From the NCBI GenBank assembly GCA_041651175.1, contig JBAZJT010000009.1:41271-105270 (forward strand): 64,000 nucleotides of DNA, read 5' to 3'. The notes below the pieces were generated by a model. That model saw only the letters and a program-made list of their open reading frames with translations, was not told where the DNA came from and did no database searches. This document shows, one piece after another, positions 37,822 to 47,568 of the stretch (position 1 is the stretch's first letter; each line of letters opens with the position of its first letter). Source of the DNA: Elusimicrobiales bacterium (GTDB lineage Bacteria; Elusimicrobiota; Elusimicrobia; Elusimicrobiales; Elusimicrobiaceae). Made by a program: the position numbers and the translations under genes.

Positions 37822-40560
37822 ATGGCAAAAACAATCGCCAGCGGGAATGCGCTTGATATCATCCTTACTCCCGCTGGACATCTCAGGGTGGAATCCGCGG
37901 AAGCGGCAATATCCGTCCGCTGCCCGCTGCCGGAAACGACAGTCCGGCAAATTTCGGACGCTTTCGGAAAAGGCTCCGCCGAGGGTCTTCTCCACCTGGC
38001 CACAGCCGAGACGCAGACTACTCTCCCTGCGGCGTTTTCATACTGGAGGGATTTTGCCAGCCGCTTCCTCACTGCGTTATGCCATATTCCTGAAATTACG
38101 GGCGAAGAAATAAGTCCCGTTTCTCCGCCGGAAACTTCTGAAATAGACAGGCTCCTGCAGTCCGCGCCGCCCATGCGCGGTGCGGAATACCTGAACGCTG
38201 CCGTACTGACGGCTGTGTGGGCGGAGTTGGACAAGTGTGTGCGCGGCAAAATTGTCGCGGGCAAGGGCGGGATATCCGTTTGGCTGCAGAATCATGCCCC
38301 CCTATGGCATCGCGTCGGGCGCGTCTGCTTCCATTTGGCGGAGAACAGGCGCGACACCGAACGTCCTTTCGCTTTCCTTGCCACCTATGCGCCGCGCGTA
38401 TCCAGCCAGGGCAGGGTTCAGTACCAGCCCCTCTCAAGAGCGTTGGAAGAATACGCTGGCGCAAAGAACAAATCCGGGCTGGAGAAGCTTTTAACGCCGG
38501 TGCAGCGCGCGTCCGAAACAAGCGCGCTGGCCCGCGAATTGGTGGATTCGGGCGAGGTTTTTCATCCGCTGGCATGGACGGCGGCTGACGCGCATCGCTT
38601 TCTTCAGGACGCGCCGATACTGGAGGAAGCGGGGTTGCTTCTGCGTGTTCCCGATTGGTGGAAAAAGCGTCCGCGCCCTGTCGTGCGGGTGAGGGTGGGC
38701 GACAAAGTTTCGGGGCGGTTGGGCGCAGGGGCCATGCTGGACTTCAATGTGGAAACCGTGCTGGACGGAGAAGTCCTTTCCGACACGGAGTGGCGGCGAT
38801 TATTGCAAGCCGAGTCTGGTCTCGTCCTCCTCAAGGGCCGCTGGGTTGAGGTGGACCGGGAAAAACTGGCGCAGGCCATGTCGCACTGGGAGAAAGTCCG
38901 CAAAGCCGCGCGGGAGAAAGGCATTTCATTCCTGGAGGCCATGCGGCTGCTCTCCGGCGCGCCGATGGACATGTCCGGCGTTGACAATAATGACGCCGCG
39001 CGCCAATGGGCTTTTGTGGAAGCCGGCAAAACACTGTCCGGCATATTGCGGGAATTGCGCGAGCCGCAGGCCCTGGATTATAAGACGCCCGGCTGCGGCT
39101 TAAAGGCGGATTTGCGGCCATATCAGCGCGCGGGCGTGGGCTGGCTGCGTTTTCTGTCGCGGCTGGGTTTGGGCGCATGTCTCGCCGACGATATGGGCCT
39201 TGGGAAAACCGTGCAGGTGCTGGCTCTCCTGCTCATCCTCAAGCGCGACAGCGATATAAAGCGTCCTTCAATCATAGTGCTGCCGGCCTCGCTTCTAGCA
39301 AATTGGAGGGACGAGATTGCGCGTTTTGCGCCGACGCTGTCGGCTAAGTTCATCCATCCTTCGGAGATGGAAGCGGAGGAAATTTCCGCGCTATCTCGCG
39401 AGCCGGACAAGACGCTTGCGGGTGTGGATGCCGTCTTTACCTCCTACGGCATGCTCCTGCGCCAGCCGTGGCTAAAAAATGTGTCATGGAGGCTTGCGGT
39501 CATTGACGAGGCGCAAGCGATAAAAAATCCCTCTGCACGGCAGACCCGCGCGGTCAAGGAGCTTCGCGCCGACTCGCGCGTGGCGCTGACCGGAACGCCC
39601 ATTGAGAACCGGCTTACCGACCTCTGGTCGCTTTTTGATTTTATCTGTCCGGGGTTGCTTGGCTCGCTCAAGGAGTTTGATGCCTTTACCAAGGTGTTAG
39701 AAGGAAAAACGGACGCCTACGGCCCGCTTCGGACATTGGCGCGGCCATACATCCTGCGCCGCCTGAAAACGGACCCTTCCGTCATCTCCGACCTGCCGGA
39801 TAAAACCGAGGTTCAGGCTTTCTGCCCGCTTACCGGAAAGCAAGCCGCGCTCTATGAGGATTCGGTGGAGGAACTGCGGCAGCAACTCAACGGCCTGGAC
39901 GGCATCAAACGACGCGGCGCGATACTCGCATTCCTGTTGCGTTTCAAGCAGATATGCAACCATCCGGCGCAGTGGCTTGGGACAGGGGACTACGCGCCCG
40001 GCGAGAGCGGCAAGTTCGCGCGGCTGCGTGAAATCGCCGAAGAGATAGCCTCGCGGCAGGAGAAGGTTCTCGTCTTCACCCAGTTTCGCGAGATGACCGG
40101 GCCGCTTGCGGATTTCATGGCGGGCATATTCAGGCGGCCCGGCGCGGTCCTGCACGGCGGTGTGCCGGTGAAAAAACGCAAAGCTCTGGTGGCTGCCTTC
40201 CAGTCCGAGGACGGGCCGCCGTTTTTCGTCCTCTCGCTCAAGGCGGGCGGCACGGGCCTCAACCTTACAGCGGCCTCGCATGTCATACATTTTGACCGCT
40301 GGTGGAACCCCGCGGTGGAGAATCAGGCCACGGACCGCGCATTCCGCATCGGTCAAAAACGCAATGTGATGGTGAACAAGTTTGTCTGCAAAGGAACGAT
40401 AGAGGAAAAGATTGACGCTCTGATACGCGATAAAACGACGCTTGCCAGGGACCTTCTGGAAACCGGCTCGCAGGCGCTGATGACAGAAATGAAGGACGAC
40501 GAATTGCTAAAATTTGTTTCGCTTGATGTCCATGGAATCGCCGCTGGCGGCGACGAATAG
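37822..40560 (+). CDS. SNF2-family helicase with N-terminal SNF2-associated domain
   Basis: 912 residues. The first ~430 residues form a bacterial SNF2-associated region (DILTPAGHLRVESAEA-like start; WRRLLQAESGLVLLKGRWVE). The ATPase follows: GVGWLRFLSRLGLGACLADD with DDMGLGKTVQVLALLLI (Walker A), VIDEAQAIKNPSARQTRAVK (DEAQ), ALTGTPIENRLTDLWSLFDF, then C-terminal motifs GLNLTAASHVIHFDRWWNPA and RAFRIGQKRNVMVNKF. A protein of this type is usually paired with a SWIM zinc-finger protein, as here (next gene, 11 bases on). A role in transcription or DNA repair/defence is possible; the exact job is not known. Confidence 0.93.
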   Translation: MAKTIASGNALDIILTPAGHLRVESAEAAISVRCPLPETTVRQISDAFGKGSAEGLLHLATAETQTTLPAAFSYWRDFASRFLTALCHIPEITGEEISPVSPPETSEIDRLLQSAPPMRGAEYLNAAVLTAVWAELDKCVRGKIVAGKGGISVWLQNHAPLWHRVGRVCFHLAENRRDTERPFAFLATYAPRVSSQGRVQYQPLSRALEEYAGAKNKSGLEKLLTPVQRASETSALARELVDSGEVFHPLAWTAADAHRFLQDAPILEEAGLLLRVPDWWKKRPRPVVRVRVGDKVSGRLGAGAMLDFNVETVLDGEVLSDTEWRRLLQAESGLVLLKGRWVEVDREKLAQAMSHWEKVRKAAREKGISFLEAMRLLSGAPMDMSGVDNNDAARQWAFVEAGKTLSGILRELREPQALDYKTPGCGLKADLRPYQRAGVGWLRFLSRLGLGACLADDMGLGKTVQVLALLLILKRDSDIKRPSIIVLPASLLANWRDEIARFAPTLSAKFIHPSEMEAEEISALSREPDKTLAGVDAVFTSYGMLLRQPWLKNVSWRLAVIDEAQAIKNPSARQTRAVKELRADSRVALTGTPIENRLTDLWSLFDFICPGLLGSLKEFDAFTKVLEGKTDAYGPLRTLARPYILRRLKTDPSVISDLPDKTEVQAFCPLTGKQAALYEDSVEELRQQLNGLDGIKRRGAILAFLLRFKQICNHPAQWLGTGDYAPGESGKFARLREIAEEIASRQEKVLVFTQFREMTGPLADFMAGIFRRPGAVLHGGVPVKKRKALVAAFQSEDGPPFFVLSLKAGGTGLNLTAASHVIHFDRWWNPAVENQATDRAFRIGQKRNVMVNKFVCKGTIEEKIDALIRDKTTLARDLLETGSQALMTEMKDDELLKFVSLDVHGIAAGGDE

Positions 40561-40571
40561 GGGGGATTGCA

Positions 40572-41378
40572 ATGGCTTCTTGGGGATATGGATGGCGGCC
40601 TTATGTGCCTGTTGCGGAGCGGCGGCGCAAAGCGGTTCTGCAAATGGAAAAGCTGCGCAAGAAGGGGGAAGCGGCTTCACCGGTCCGCATAGAAGGGCGG
40701 CAAATCGCCCGCACCTTCTGGGGCAAGGCCTGGTGCGCGCATCTGGAAAAATTCAGCGATTACGAGAACCGCCTGCCGCGCGGACGGTCATACGTTCGCA
40801 ACGGTTCGGTCTGCCACCTTGATATCAAGAAAGGCGAGATACAGGCCAGGGTGATGGGCTCCCGCCTCTATACTGTCAAAGTTGCGGTGAACCCGCTCCC
40901 GGATGACCGGTGGAAAGCGGTCAAAAAATGCTGTGGCGGGGAAGTCGCGTCCCTCCTGGACCTTTTGCGCGGAAAACTGTCGGACACCGTTATGGCGGTT
41001 GTTACCAACCGCGACAAAGGGCTGTTCCCTCTGCCGAAGGAAATCGCGTTGAACTGCTCCTGCCCGGACTGGGCCGGTATGTGCAAGCACGTGGCGGCGG
41101 TTCTCTACGGAGTGGGCGCGCGTCTGGATGAAAAACCGGAGCTTCTATTCTTGTTGCGCGGCGTCAATCATGAAGAGCTTGTCGGTTCGGCACAGGCCGG
41201 CAGCGTCATCGCCAGGGGCAGGAAAGGCGGCAAACACAAGAAGCTCTCGGACAGAAATCTGGAAGAGGTGTTTGGTATAGAACTCGCGCCGCCGCCCTCT
41301 CTGCGGAAGGGAAAACAGCGAAAAACTGAACCGCGAAAAATTCATGCTCCCAAGAGCGGCCGCCGCGCAGCACAATAG
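40572..41378 (+). CDS. SWIM zinc-finger protein, partner of the SNF2 helicase
   Basis: 268 residues beginning MASWGYGWRPYVPVAERRRK. The SWIM motif is ALNCSCPDWAGMCKHVAAVL (CxC...CxH). The Lys/Arg-rich C-terminal tail (LRKGKQRKTEPRKIHAPKSG) would bind nucleic acid. SNF2-SWIM gene pairs are widespread in bacteria. It ends 27 bases before the cas3 frame and on the same strand, so it may be transcribed into the cas operon. Confidence 0.9.
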   Translation: MASWGYGWRPYVPVAERRRKAVLQMEKLRKKGEAASPVRIEGRQIARTFWGKAWCAHLEKFSDYENRLPRGRSYVRNGSVCHLDIKKGEIQARVMGSRLYTVKVAVNPLPDDRWKAVKKCCGGEVASLLDLLRGKLSDTVMAVVTNRDKGLFPLPKEIALNCSCPDWAGMCKHVAAVLYGVGARLDEKPELLFLLRGVNHEELVGSAQAGSVIARGRKGGKHKKLSDRNLEEVFGIELAPPPSLRKGKQRKTEPRKIHAPKSGRRAAQ

Positions 41379-41379
41379 T

Positions 41380-41385
41380 TATAAT
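41380..41385 (+). promoter_or_regulatory. Candidate -10 box of the cas operon
   Basis: A perfect TATAAT immediately after the SWIM gene, about 20 bases before the cas3 frame. No good -35 element at 16-18 bases. If used, the leader would be ~14 bases, carrying AAGGGGGG as ribosome site. Confidence 0.4.
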
Positions 41386-41405
41386 GAATACCGCAAGGGG
41401 GGTAT

Positions 41406-43580
41406 ATCAACAATTATCTTGCTCGCAGCCTGCAAAACAAACCCAAGCCGGAATGGCAAACGCTGAATGAGCATTCCGGCAATGTCGCGCGCCGCGCTGC
41501 CGCCTTTGCGGAGAAATTCGATTCCGCGAAATGGGCGGAACTTGCAGGATTGTTGCACGATATCGGAAAAGCCTCGCCGCAATGGCAGCGATATCTTGAA
41601 CAATCCAGCGGGGGCCAACCCTGTTCCGTTTATCCGCAGCATTCTATTTACGGGGCGTGCCATGCGGTTTCCAAATATGGCGATGGCGTCGGGAGAGTTC
41701 TTGCCTATATAATCGCCGGACACCACGCCGGTCTTTCCGATTGGCAGACGGCCCAATCCGGAGCCAATGGATTGAAATACAAATTAGATGCGCAGAAACA
41801 GTCCATGCAGTCTTCTATTACTGCTTACGCCGATGCCCTTGTTCCTGGAAAAAATGCGCCGGTTCCTCCCTTAAAAGCATGTCCTGACGATAAAGGCGAG
41901 GCATATATTCATTTGTGGATACGTCTGCTTTTTTCCTGCCTCGTGGATGCGGACAGGCTTGACGCCGAGTCCGCCGAAAACAAAGAACGGGCCGGTCTTC
42001 GTGAGAAGTTTGAGCCTTTGGAAAAGTTGGCGGAGCGCTTTTTCGCGCACATGGCGAAAATGGAGGCAGACCCCAATCCCGGTCCGGTCAACATTATCCG
42101 GCGGGAAGTGCGCGGCTATTGCGAAACGGCAGCGGAACAGCCGCCCGGTTTTTTCAGCTTGAGCGTTCCTACCGGCGGCGGGAAAACATTGTCCGGCATG
42201 GCTTTTGCATTTCGCCATGCGTTGCGGCATCAAAGCAGCAGGATAATCTATGTCATCCCTTATACAAGCATTCTGGAGCAAACAGCCGACACGCTAAAAA
42301 AAATACTTGGGCCTGAAAATGTGATTGAACATCACAGCACTGTGGAGCCGGAAAATGAAACCGAACAATCCCGTCTCGCCTGCGAGAACTGGGATGCCCC
42401 TGTAATAGTTACCACGAATGTGCAGTTTTTTGAGTCGTTATATGCCGCCAAAGCCGGGCGTTGCCGCAAGCTGCACAATATCGTTAACAGCGTCGTCATA
42501 CTCGACGAGGCGCAATTGCTTCCGCCCACATTGCTTCACCCGTGCGTTACCGCGATGAAGCAATTGACGCGTTGCTATGGCGTAACTTTTGTTTTGTCCA
42601 CCGCCACGCAGCCTGCATGGGATGAGCTTGAAGCTGACACACGCGAAATCACACCGGCATCCGCAAGACTGTATGAACGTTTACGCAGGGTGCAGTACAA
42701 TATTGCCGCCCACGATGCTGCTCCGATTTCATGGCAGGACATTGCAGGAGAATTGCAAAAGCATGAACAGGCCCTTTGCGTGGTAAATACCCGCCGCGAT
42801 TGTTACGACCTGTTCCGACTTATGCCGGAGGGAACCATACATCTTTCCGCTCTTATGTGCGGACAACACAGGGCGGGAGTGATAGCGAAAATAAAAAAAT
42901 TGCTCTCTGACAAAAAGCCGGTGCGCGTGGTAAGCACTCAACTTGTGGAAGCGGGGGTTGATATAGATTTCCCCATAGTCTACCGTGCCCGCGCGGGGCT
43001 GGATTCAATTGCCCAATCCGCAGGGCGTTGCAACCGGGAAGGGAAATTGAAGGTGGGAGAAGTTAATGTATTTATCCCCGAAAACGAACGCCTGCCACCG
43101 TTACTGAGAAAAGGCAGAGATACAACAATTGAAATGCAATGCTCATCTGGTTGCAATCTGCATGAGTCGGAAACATTCAAGAAGTACTTCAAAAATTTTT
43201 ATCAGAGAGGCACCAGCAACGGGAAAGAGGAATTTCACGATTACTTCGTCAGGAATGTCGGTTCCGTTGACTTCCAATTTCGAAAGGCAGAGGACTGGTT
43301 CCGTCTTATAGACGATTACAGCCGCCCCGTGATAGTCCGCTACAGCGGTAATGAAAAGTTGATAGCTGCTTTGCGCGCCGCAGGGCCGACGCGCGAGATA
43401 ATGCGGAACCTGCAACGTTATATGGTCAACATCCCCGCGCGGCTGGTTCCTCAAATGGCAGCCGACGGCAGACTTGAACAGTTGGAAGACGAAATTCTTT
43501 TACAGGGCTTGCTTTCATATAATGAGCAAACCGGACTTGATTTGAACGGCGAAATACCGCCGGAAACCTTGATGGCATAG
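41406..43580 (+). CDS. cas3: Cas3 HD nuclease-helicase, type I-C, start codon unclear
   Basis: About 724 residues. HD nuclease: LNEHSGNVARRAAAF, LAGLLHDIGKASPQWQRYL, YPQHSIYGACHAV and IIAGHHAGLSDW supply the metal-binding His/Asp set. Helicase: VPTGGGKTLSGMAFAFRHAL (Walker A), NSVVILDEAQLLPPTLL (DEAQ), FVLSTATQPAW (motif III) and SAGRCNREGKL (motif VI). The HD domain begins well upstream of any ATG: the frame is open from 41388 and the conserved sequence from about 41406 (INNYLARSLQNKPKPEW), yet ATG/GTG/TTG are absent there. AAGGGGGG at 41395-41402 suggests initiation at ATC 41406, or a sequence change from ATG. It degrades target DNA recruited by Cascade. Confidence 0.9.
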   Translation: MNNYLARSLQNKPKPEWQTLNEHSGNVARRAAAFAEKFDSAKWAELAGLLHDIGKASPQWQRYLEQSSGGQPCSVYPQHSIYGACHAVSKYGDGVGRVLAYIIAGHHAGLSDWQTAQSGANGLKYKLDAQKQSMQSSITAYADALVPGKNAPVPPLKACPDDKGEAYIHLWIRLLFSCLVDADRLDAESAENKERAGLREKFEPLEKLAERFFAHMAKMEADPNPGPVNIIRREVRGYCETAAEQPPGFFSLSVPTGGGKTLSGMAFAFRHALRHQSSRIIYVIPYTSILEQTADTLKKILGPENVIEHHSTVEPENETEQSRLACENWDAPVIVTTNVQFFESLYAAKAGRCRKLHNIVNSVVILDEAQLLPPTLLHPCVTAMKQLTRCYGVTFVLSTATQPAWDELEADTREITPASARLYERLRRVQYNIAAHDAAPISWQDIAGELQKHEQALCVVNTRRDCYDLFRLMPEGTIHLSALMCGQHRAGVIAKIKKLLSDKKPVRVVSTQLVEAGVDIDFPIVYRARAGLDSIAQSAGRCNREGKLKVGEVNVFIPENERLPPLLRKGRDTTIEMQCSSGCNLHESETFKKYFKNFYQRGTSNGKEEFHDYFVRNVGSVDFQFRKAEDWFRLIDDYSRPVIVRYSGNEKLIAALRAAGPTREIMRNLQRYMVNIPARLVPQMAADGRLEQLEDEILLQGLLSYNEQTGLDLNGEIPPETLMA

Positions 43581-43587
43581 GAGGATT

Positions 43588-44286
43588 ATGAAAGGATTCT
43601 GTCTGGAAGCGAGCGGGCCGTACGCCTGCTTTACCCGTCCTGAAATGAAAGTTGAACGGGTGAGCTATGACGTTATCACCCCGTCCGCCGCGCGCGCCAT
43701 ATTTGACGCGGTGTTGTGGAAACCGGCCATACGCTGGCATATCAAAAAGATAGAGGTTCTCGCGCCGATAAAATGGTTTTCAATAAGGCGCAACGAAGTG
43801 GGCGGGGTTGCCTCCCCCGGCAAAAAAGGCATATATATAGAGGACGACAGGCAGCAGCGCGCGGGACTTATACTGCGCGACGTGAAATACCGGCTTCATG
43901 CCGAGTTTGAGTTCATCCCGACGGAGAAACGGCAAAAAACCGTAAACCCCTTGCCGGAAAACTTTTCCGACGAAGATGAGCGCGCGGAAATGCGCAAAGA
44001 CGAAACCCCCGCAAAATACGCGGCGATGTTTGAACGCCGCGCGAAAAAAGGGCAGTGCTTTAATCAGCCATACCTCGGCTGCCGGGAATTCGCGGCTGAT
44101 GTGCGGCTGGTTGACCCTCAAGCAGAGTCGTCCACGCCGATAAACGAAACCCGCGACCTCAGCATAATGCTCTACGATATGGATTACGCCGACCCGCAAA
44201 ACCCGAAGCCGTTGTTTTTCAGGGCGATGATGCAGTACGGCATAATCACGGTGCCGGACCATAACAGCGCGGAGGTGATGAGATGA
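43588..44286 (+). CDS. cas5c: Cas5c (Cas5d), crRNA-processing Cascade subunit
   Basis: 232 residues (MKGFCLEASGPYACFTRPEM). In type I-C this protein cuts the pre-crRNA, replacing Cas6, and caps the 5' handle. Typical segments: VERVSYDVITPSAARAIFDA, then WHIKKIEVLAPIKWFSIRRN, and CREFAADVRLVD. It follows cas3 by 7 bases after GGAGG and overlaps cas8c by 4 bp. No cas6 is present, as expected for this subtype. Confidence 0.95.
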   Translation: MKGFCLEASGPYACFTRPEMKVERVSYDVITPSAARAIFDAVLWKPAIRWHIKKIEVLAPIKWFSIRRNEVGGVASPGKKGIYIEDDRQQRAGLILRDVKYRLHAEFEFIPTEKRQKTVNPLPENFSDEDERAEMRKDETPAKYAAMFERRAKKGQCFNQPYLGCREFAADVRLVDPQAESSTPINETRDLSIMLYDMDYADPQNPKPLFFRAMMQYGIITVPDHNSAEVMR

Positions 44287-46004
44287 TTCTTCAAGCGTTA
44301 AATGAATATTACGAACGAAAAGCCGCGCTGCCGGACAGCGGCATTGCGCCGTATGGCCTTGAGTGGAAAGAGATTCCTTTCATAATAGTTCTGGATTCAG
44401 ACGGCAATCCTATAAACATTGAATCCACCTATGAGGGAGAGGGCAAAAAGCGGCGCGCCAAACGTTTCCTCGTGCCGCATTCCATAAAGCGCTCCAGCGG
44501 GATTGCCTCCAATTTACTTTGGGATAATCCGGAATATGCGCTTGGAATATCGGAAAAAGGCGATGCAAAACGGCATAACGAATTCGTGCGCCGCGTTTGT
44601 GAACTTGATGAAAAACGTATTCCGGAAATTACGGCGCTAAAAAAATTCCTCATGCGGGACAACAAAAAGGCCTTGCTGGAAAATTTGCCGTCATGCGCGG
44701 AAACCTTGAAACAAATGCTGGAAAAAGGCGGCAATGTATCTTTTCGGATTGCCAGAGCCGATAGCATCATCCCTGAAATGCCGACAGTTCATGCCGTCGC
44801 GCAGGCTGATGCGAAAAGCGATGATGCTGTTGACGGTCTGTGTCTGGTTTCAGGAATCCGCGGGAAAATAGCCAGAATGCATACGGCGATAAAAGGCGTG
44901 TGGGGGGCGCAGCCAAGCGGCGGCAACATAGTTTCATTCAATCAGCCGTCATTTTGTTCCCATGAGAAGTTTGGCAAGCAGGGCGAAAACGCCCCTGTTG
45001 GCGAAAAAGCCGAATTCGCCTATACCACAGCGCTAAATCAGTTGTTGCGAAAAGATTCCGCGCAACGGCTTCAGGTCGGCGACGCCAGCACAGTGTTCTG
45101 GGCGGCAAAAGACACCGCGTTTGAGGGCGGTTTCGCCGCCCTGTTTAATTTGCCGCCCAAAGACGACCCGGACGCCAATCTGCACGCCATTGAAGCTTTT
45201 CTGACTTCCGTTCAGACCGGCGTTTTTTCCACGCCGCAAGCGCGGGAAACCAACTTCTATGTGCTGGGGTTGTCGCCCAATGTTTCCCGCATATCAATCC
45301 GTTTCTGGTTTGCGCAAACTGTCGCGGTTATGGCTGAAAATATTGCGCGGCATTTTAACGATATCAAGATAACGCATGGCCCGAAGGAAAAAGACGCATT
45401 GCCGCTTTTCCGATTGCTTGTTTCAACCGCGGCAAACAGCAAATCCGAAAATATCCCGCCCAATCTCGCAGGAGAAACCATGCGGGCCATACTGGAAGGG
45501 CTGCCCTATCCGCAAACACTGTTGCAAGCTGCCATAAACCGCATCCGCGCTGAGCATGAAATCAATTACCCGCGCGCTGCGCTTATAAAAGCCTGCATCA
45601 ACCGTTCCGCAAGATATAAAAATCCATCAGCAGAGGAGGAACTCAAAGTGAGCTTGGACAAAGAAAACAGATCGGCTGGCTACCTGCTCGGCAGGCTGTT
45701 TGCCGCGCTGGAAAAAATACAGGAAGAGGCAAACGGTTCCGCCACAATCCGCGAGAGGTTTTACGGCGCGGCATCGGGAACGCCGATAGTGGTTTTTGGC
45801 AATCTGATGCGCCTCAAAAACCATCATCTGGCGAAACTCTCCGATGGACGGCGTATCCAATTCGAAAAACTGCTCGGCGAGATACATGCCGGCGTGGACG
45901 CAAACGGCTATCCAACCCATTTGCCGCTGGCCGACCAGGGCCGCTTCGCAATCGGCTACTATCACCAGAAGCAGGACTTTTACACCAAAAAGGAAGACAA
46001 ATAA
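44283..46004 (+). CDS. cas8c: Cas8c, large subunit of the type I-C Cascade
   Basis: 573 residues, the usual length. Family pattern: ILQALNEYYERKAALPDSGI at the N-terminus, KRFLVPHSIKRSSGIASNLL, and LLGRLFAALEKIQEEANGSA near the C-terminus. It recognises the PAM and holds the non-target strand. The internal translation start inside cas8c known for type I-C (giving Cas11c) may be at AGAGGAGGAACTCAAAGTG (45632-45650), which has a perfect ribosome site before an in-frame GTG. Start overlaps cas5c. Confidence 0.94.
   Translation: MILQALNEYYERKAALPDSGIAPYGLEWKEIPFIIVLDSDGNPINIESTYEGEGKKRRAKRFLVPHSIKRSSGIASNLLWDNPEYALGISEKGDAKRHNEFVRRVCELDEKRIPEITALKKFLMRDNKKALLENLPSCAETLKQMLEKGGNVSFRIARADSIIPEMPTVHAVAQADAKSDDAVDGLCLVSGIRGKIARMHTAIKGVWGAQPSGGNIVSFNQPSFCSHEKFGKQGENAPVGEKAEFAYTTALNQLLRKDSAQRLQVGDASTVFWAAKDTAFEGGFAALFNLPPKDDPDANLHAIEAFLTSVQTGVFSTPQARETNFYVLGLSPNVSRISIRFWFAQTVAVMAENIARHFNDIKITHGPKEKDALPLFRLLVSTAANSKSENIPPNLAGETMRAILEGLPYPQTLLQAAINRIRAEHEINYPRAALIKACINRSARYKNPSAEEELKVSLDKENRSAGYLLGRLFAALEKIQEEANGSATIRERFYGAASGTPIVVFGNLMRLKNHHLAKLSDGRRIQFEKLLGEIHAGVDANGYPTHLPLADQGRFAIGYYHQKQDFYTKKEDK
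45635..45650 (+). promoter_or_regulatory. Internal ribosome site and GTG in cas8c, candidate Cas11c start
   Basis: GAGGAGGAAC followed by an in-frame GTG (45648-45650) gives a protein of ~118 residues (from SLDKENRSAGYLLGRLF to the cas8c stop), the right size and place for the Cas11c small subunit that type I-C systems make from within cas8c. Confidence 0.65.
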
Positions 46005-46015
46005 AGGAGACCGCT

Positions 46016-46936
46016 ATGACCGACACAATCAAGAACCGCTATGACTTCGTTTACGTATTCGATGTGCAGGACGGCAATCCCAACGGTGACCCGGACGCAG
46101 GCAACCTGCCACGCATAGACCCCGAAACCGGACGCGGCATTGTCACCGATGTCTGCCTAAAACGCAAAGTGCGCAACTATGTGCAACTCGATAAAAAATG
46201 TTCCGATGGCCATGATATATTCGTGAAAGAAAAAGCCGTGCTGAACAAAAATATCGCTGATGCCTACGCCAAACTCGGCATTGACCTTGAAAAAGAACCC
46301 AATGATGTAAAGGATGGCAAAAAACGAAACAGCAAGGGGGAGGCACAGGGCGGCGAGGTGGAAAAGGGTCGTGTGCAGATGTGCAAAAACTACTATGACA
46401 TCCGCACCTTCGGAGCTGTGATGAGTACCGGTGCCAACGCCGGTCAGGTGCGTGGCCCCGTGCAGCTTACTTTTGCCCGTTCAGTGGACCCTGTGGTTAC
46501 ATTGGAACATTCCATCACCCGCATGGCGGTGGCGACCGAGGCCGAGGCCGAAAAGCAATCCGGCGATAATCGCACTATGGGCCGCAAAACCACCATTCCT
46601 TACGGCATTTATGTCGCGCATGGTTTCATCTCCGCGCCGCTTGCTTCCCAAACCGGTTTTAACGACGCGGATTTGGAACTTTTCTGGAACTCGCTGGTCA
46701 ACATGTTTGAGCATGACCGCTCCGCAGCGCGCGGCCTTATGTCCGCCAGAAAACTGGTCATCTTCAAGCATGATGACGCAATGGGCAGCGCTCCCGCCAG
46801 CAAGCTGTTTGATTTGGTTAAAATAACCAGAGCGACAGATGCGGCAAAACCGGCGCGGGAATTCACGGATTATAAGGTAGACATCAATCGCGCGGCTGTT
46901 CCGCCCCGCGTAACCGTGATAGACGACAAAATCTGA
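46016..46936 (+). CDS. cas7c: Cas7c, backbone subunit of Cascade
   Basis: 306 residues. RYDFVYVFDVQDGNPNGDPD is the standard Csd2/Cas7c opening, then GIVTDVCLKRKVRNYVQL, MSTGANAGQVRGPVQLTF and SITRMAVATE. Six or so copies line the crRNA. It starts after AAGGAG, 11 bases beyond cas8c, and its TGA overlaps the ATG of cas4. Confidence 0.96.
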   Translation: MTDTIKNRYDFVYVFDVQDGNPNGDPDAGNLPRIDPETGRGIVTDVCLKRKVRNYVQLDKKCSDGHDIFVKEKAVLNKNIADAYAKLGIDLEKEPNDVKDGKKRNSKGEAQGGEVEKGRVQMCKNYYDIRTFGAVMSTGANAGQVRGPVQLTFARSVDPVVTLEHSITRMAVATEAEAEKQSGDNRTMGRKTTIPYGIYVAHGFISAPLASQTGFNDADLELFWNSLVNMFEHDRSAARGLMSARKLVIFKHDDAMGSAPASKLFDLVKITRATDAAKPAREFTDYKVDINRAAVPPRVTVIDDKI

Positions 46937-47568
46937 TGTACTCCGACGAGGAATTGCTGCCTTTGTCGGCGTTGCAGCATTTCATATTCTGCCGGCGGCA
47001 GTGCGCGCTTATCCACATAGAGCAGTCATGGACGGAGAATGCGCACACTGCCGAAGGCAGGGTTATGCACGAGCGCGCGCATGACGAGGGGCATCAGACG
47101 CTGCCGGGCGTTCGGGTTGAGCGCGGGCTGGCGCTGGTTTCGCGCGAGCTTGGCTTGTCGGGAAAGGCTGACATTGTTGAATTCCGCGACGGCGGAACCG
47201 GTGTCCCCGTTGTTTTCCCCGTTGAGTATAAACGCGGCAGGCAAAAGTCAGACGATTGCGACAATGTGCAGCTTTGCGCGCAGGCGTTGTGCCTTGAGGA
47301 AATGCTGAAAACGGCGATACCGTCGGGGGCCATATTTTACGGCAAAGTGCGCCGCCGTCACGAGGTGCAGTTCACCGCGCAACTGCGCGAAAAAACCATT
47401 GAAACCGCCCGGCTTTTGCATGAGTTCATCTCCACCGCGGCAACGCCGAAGCCGTGTTACTGCCCGCAATGCCAGGCTTGCTCTTTTATCGGCGTTTGCC
47501 TGCCGAAAACCATGTATGCGGCAAAACCGGTGGCCGGTTATTTCAACGAGGCTCTTGCTGACCTGTGA
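46936..47568 (+). CDS. cas4: Cas4 Fe-S exonuclease of spacer acquisition
   Basis: 210 residues. Four Cys for the Fe-S cluster: FIFCRRQCA near the N-terminus region (one of them used) and CPQCQACSFIGVC at the C-terminus. Nuclease residues: GKADIVEFRD and PVFPVEYKRGRQK (D...ExK), plus QLCAQALCLEEML. It trims prespacers and helps select PAM and orientation with Cas1-Cas2. Overlaps cas1 by 4 bp. Confidence 0.95.
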   Translation: MYSDEELLPLSALQHFIFCRRQCALIHIEQSWTENAHTAEGRVMHERAHDEGHQTLPGVRVERGLALVSRELGLSGKADIVEFRDGGTGVPVVFPVEYKRGRQKSDDCDNVQLCAQALCLEEMLKTAIPSGAIFYGKVRRRHEVQFTAQLREKTIETARLLHEFISTAATPKPCYCPQCQACSFIGVCLPKTMYAAKPVAGYFNEALADL

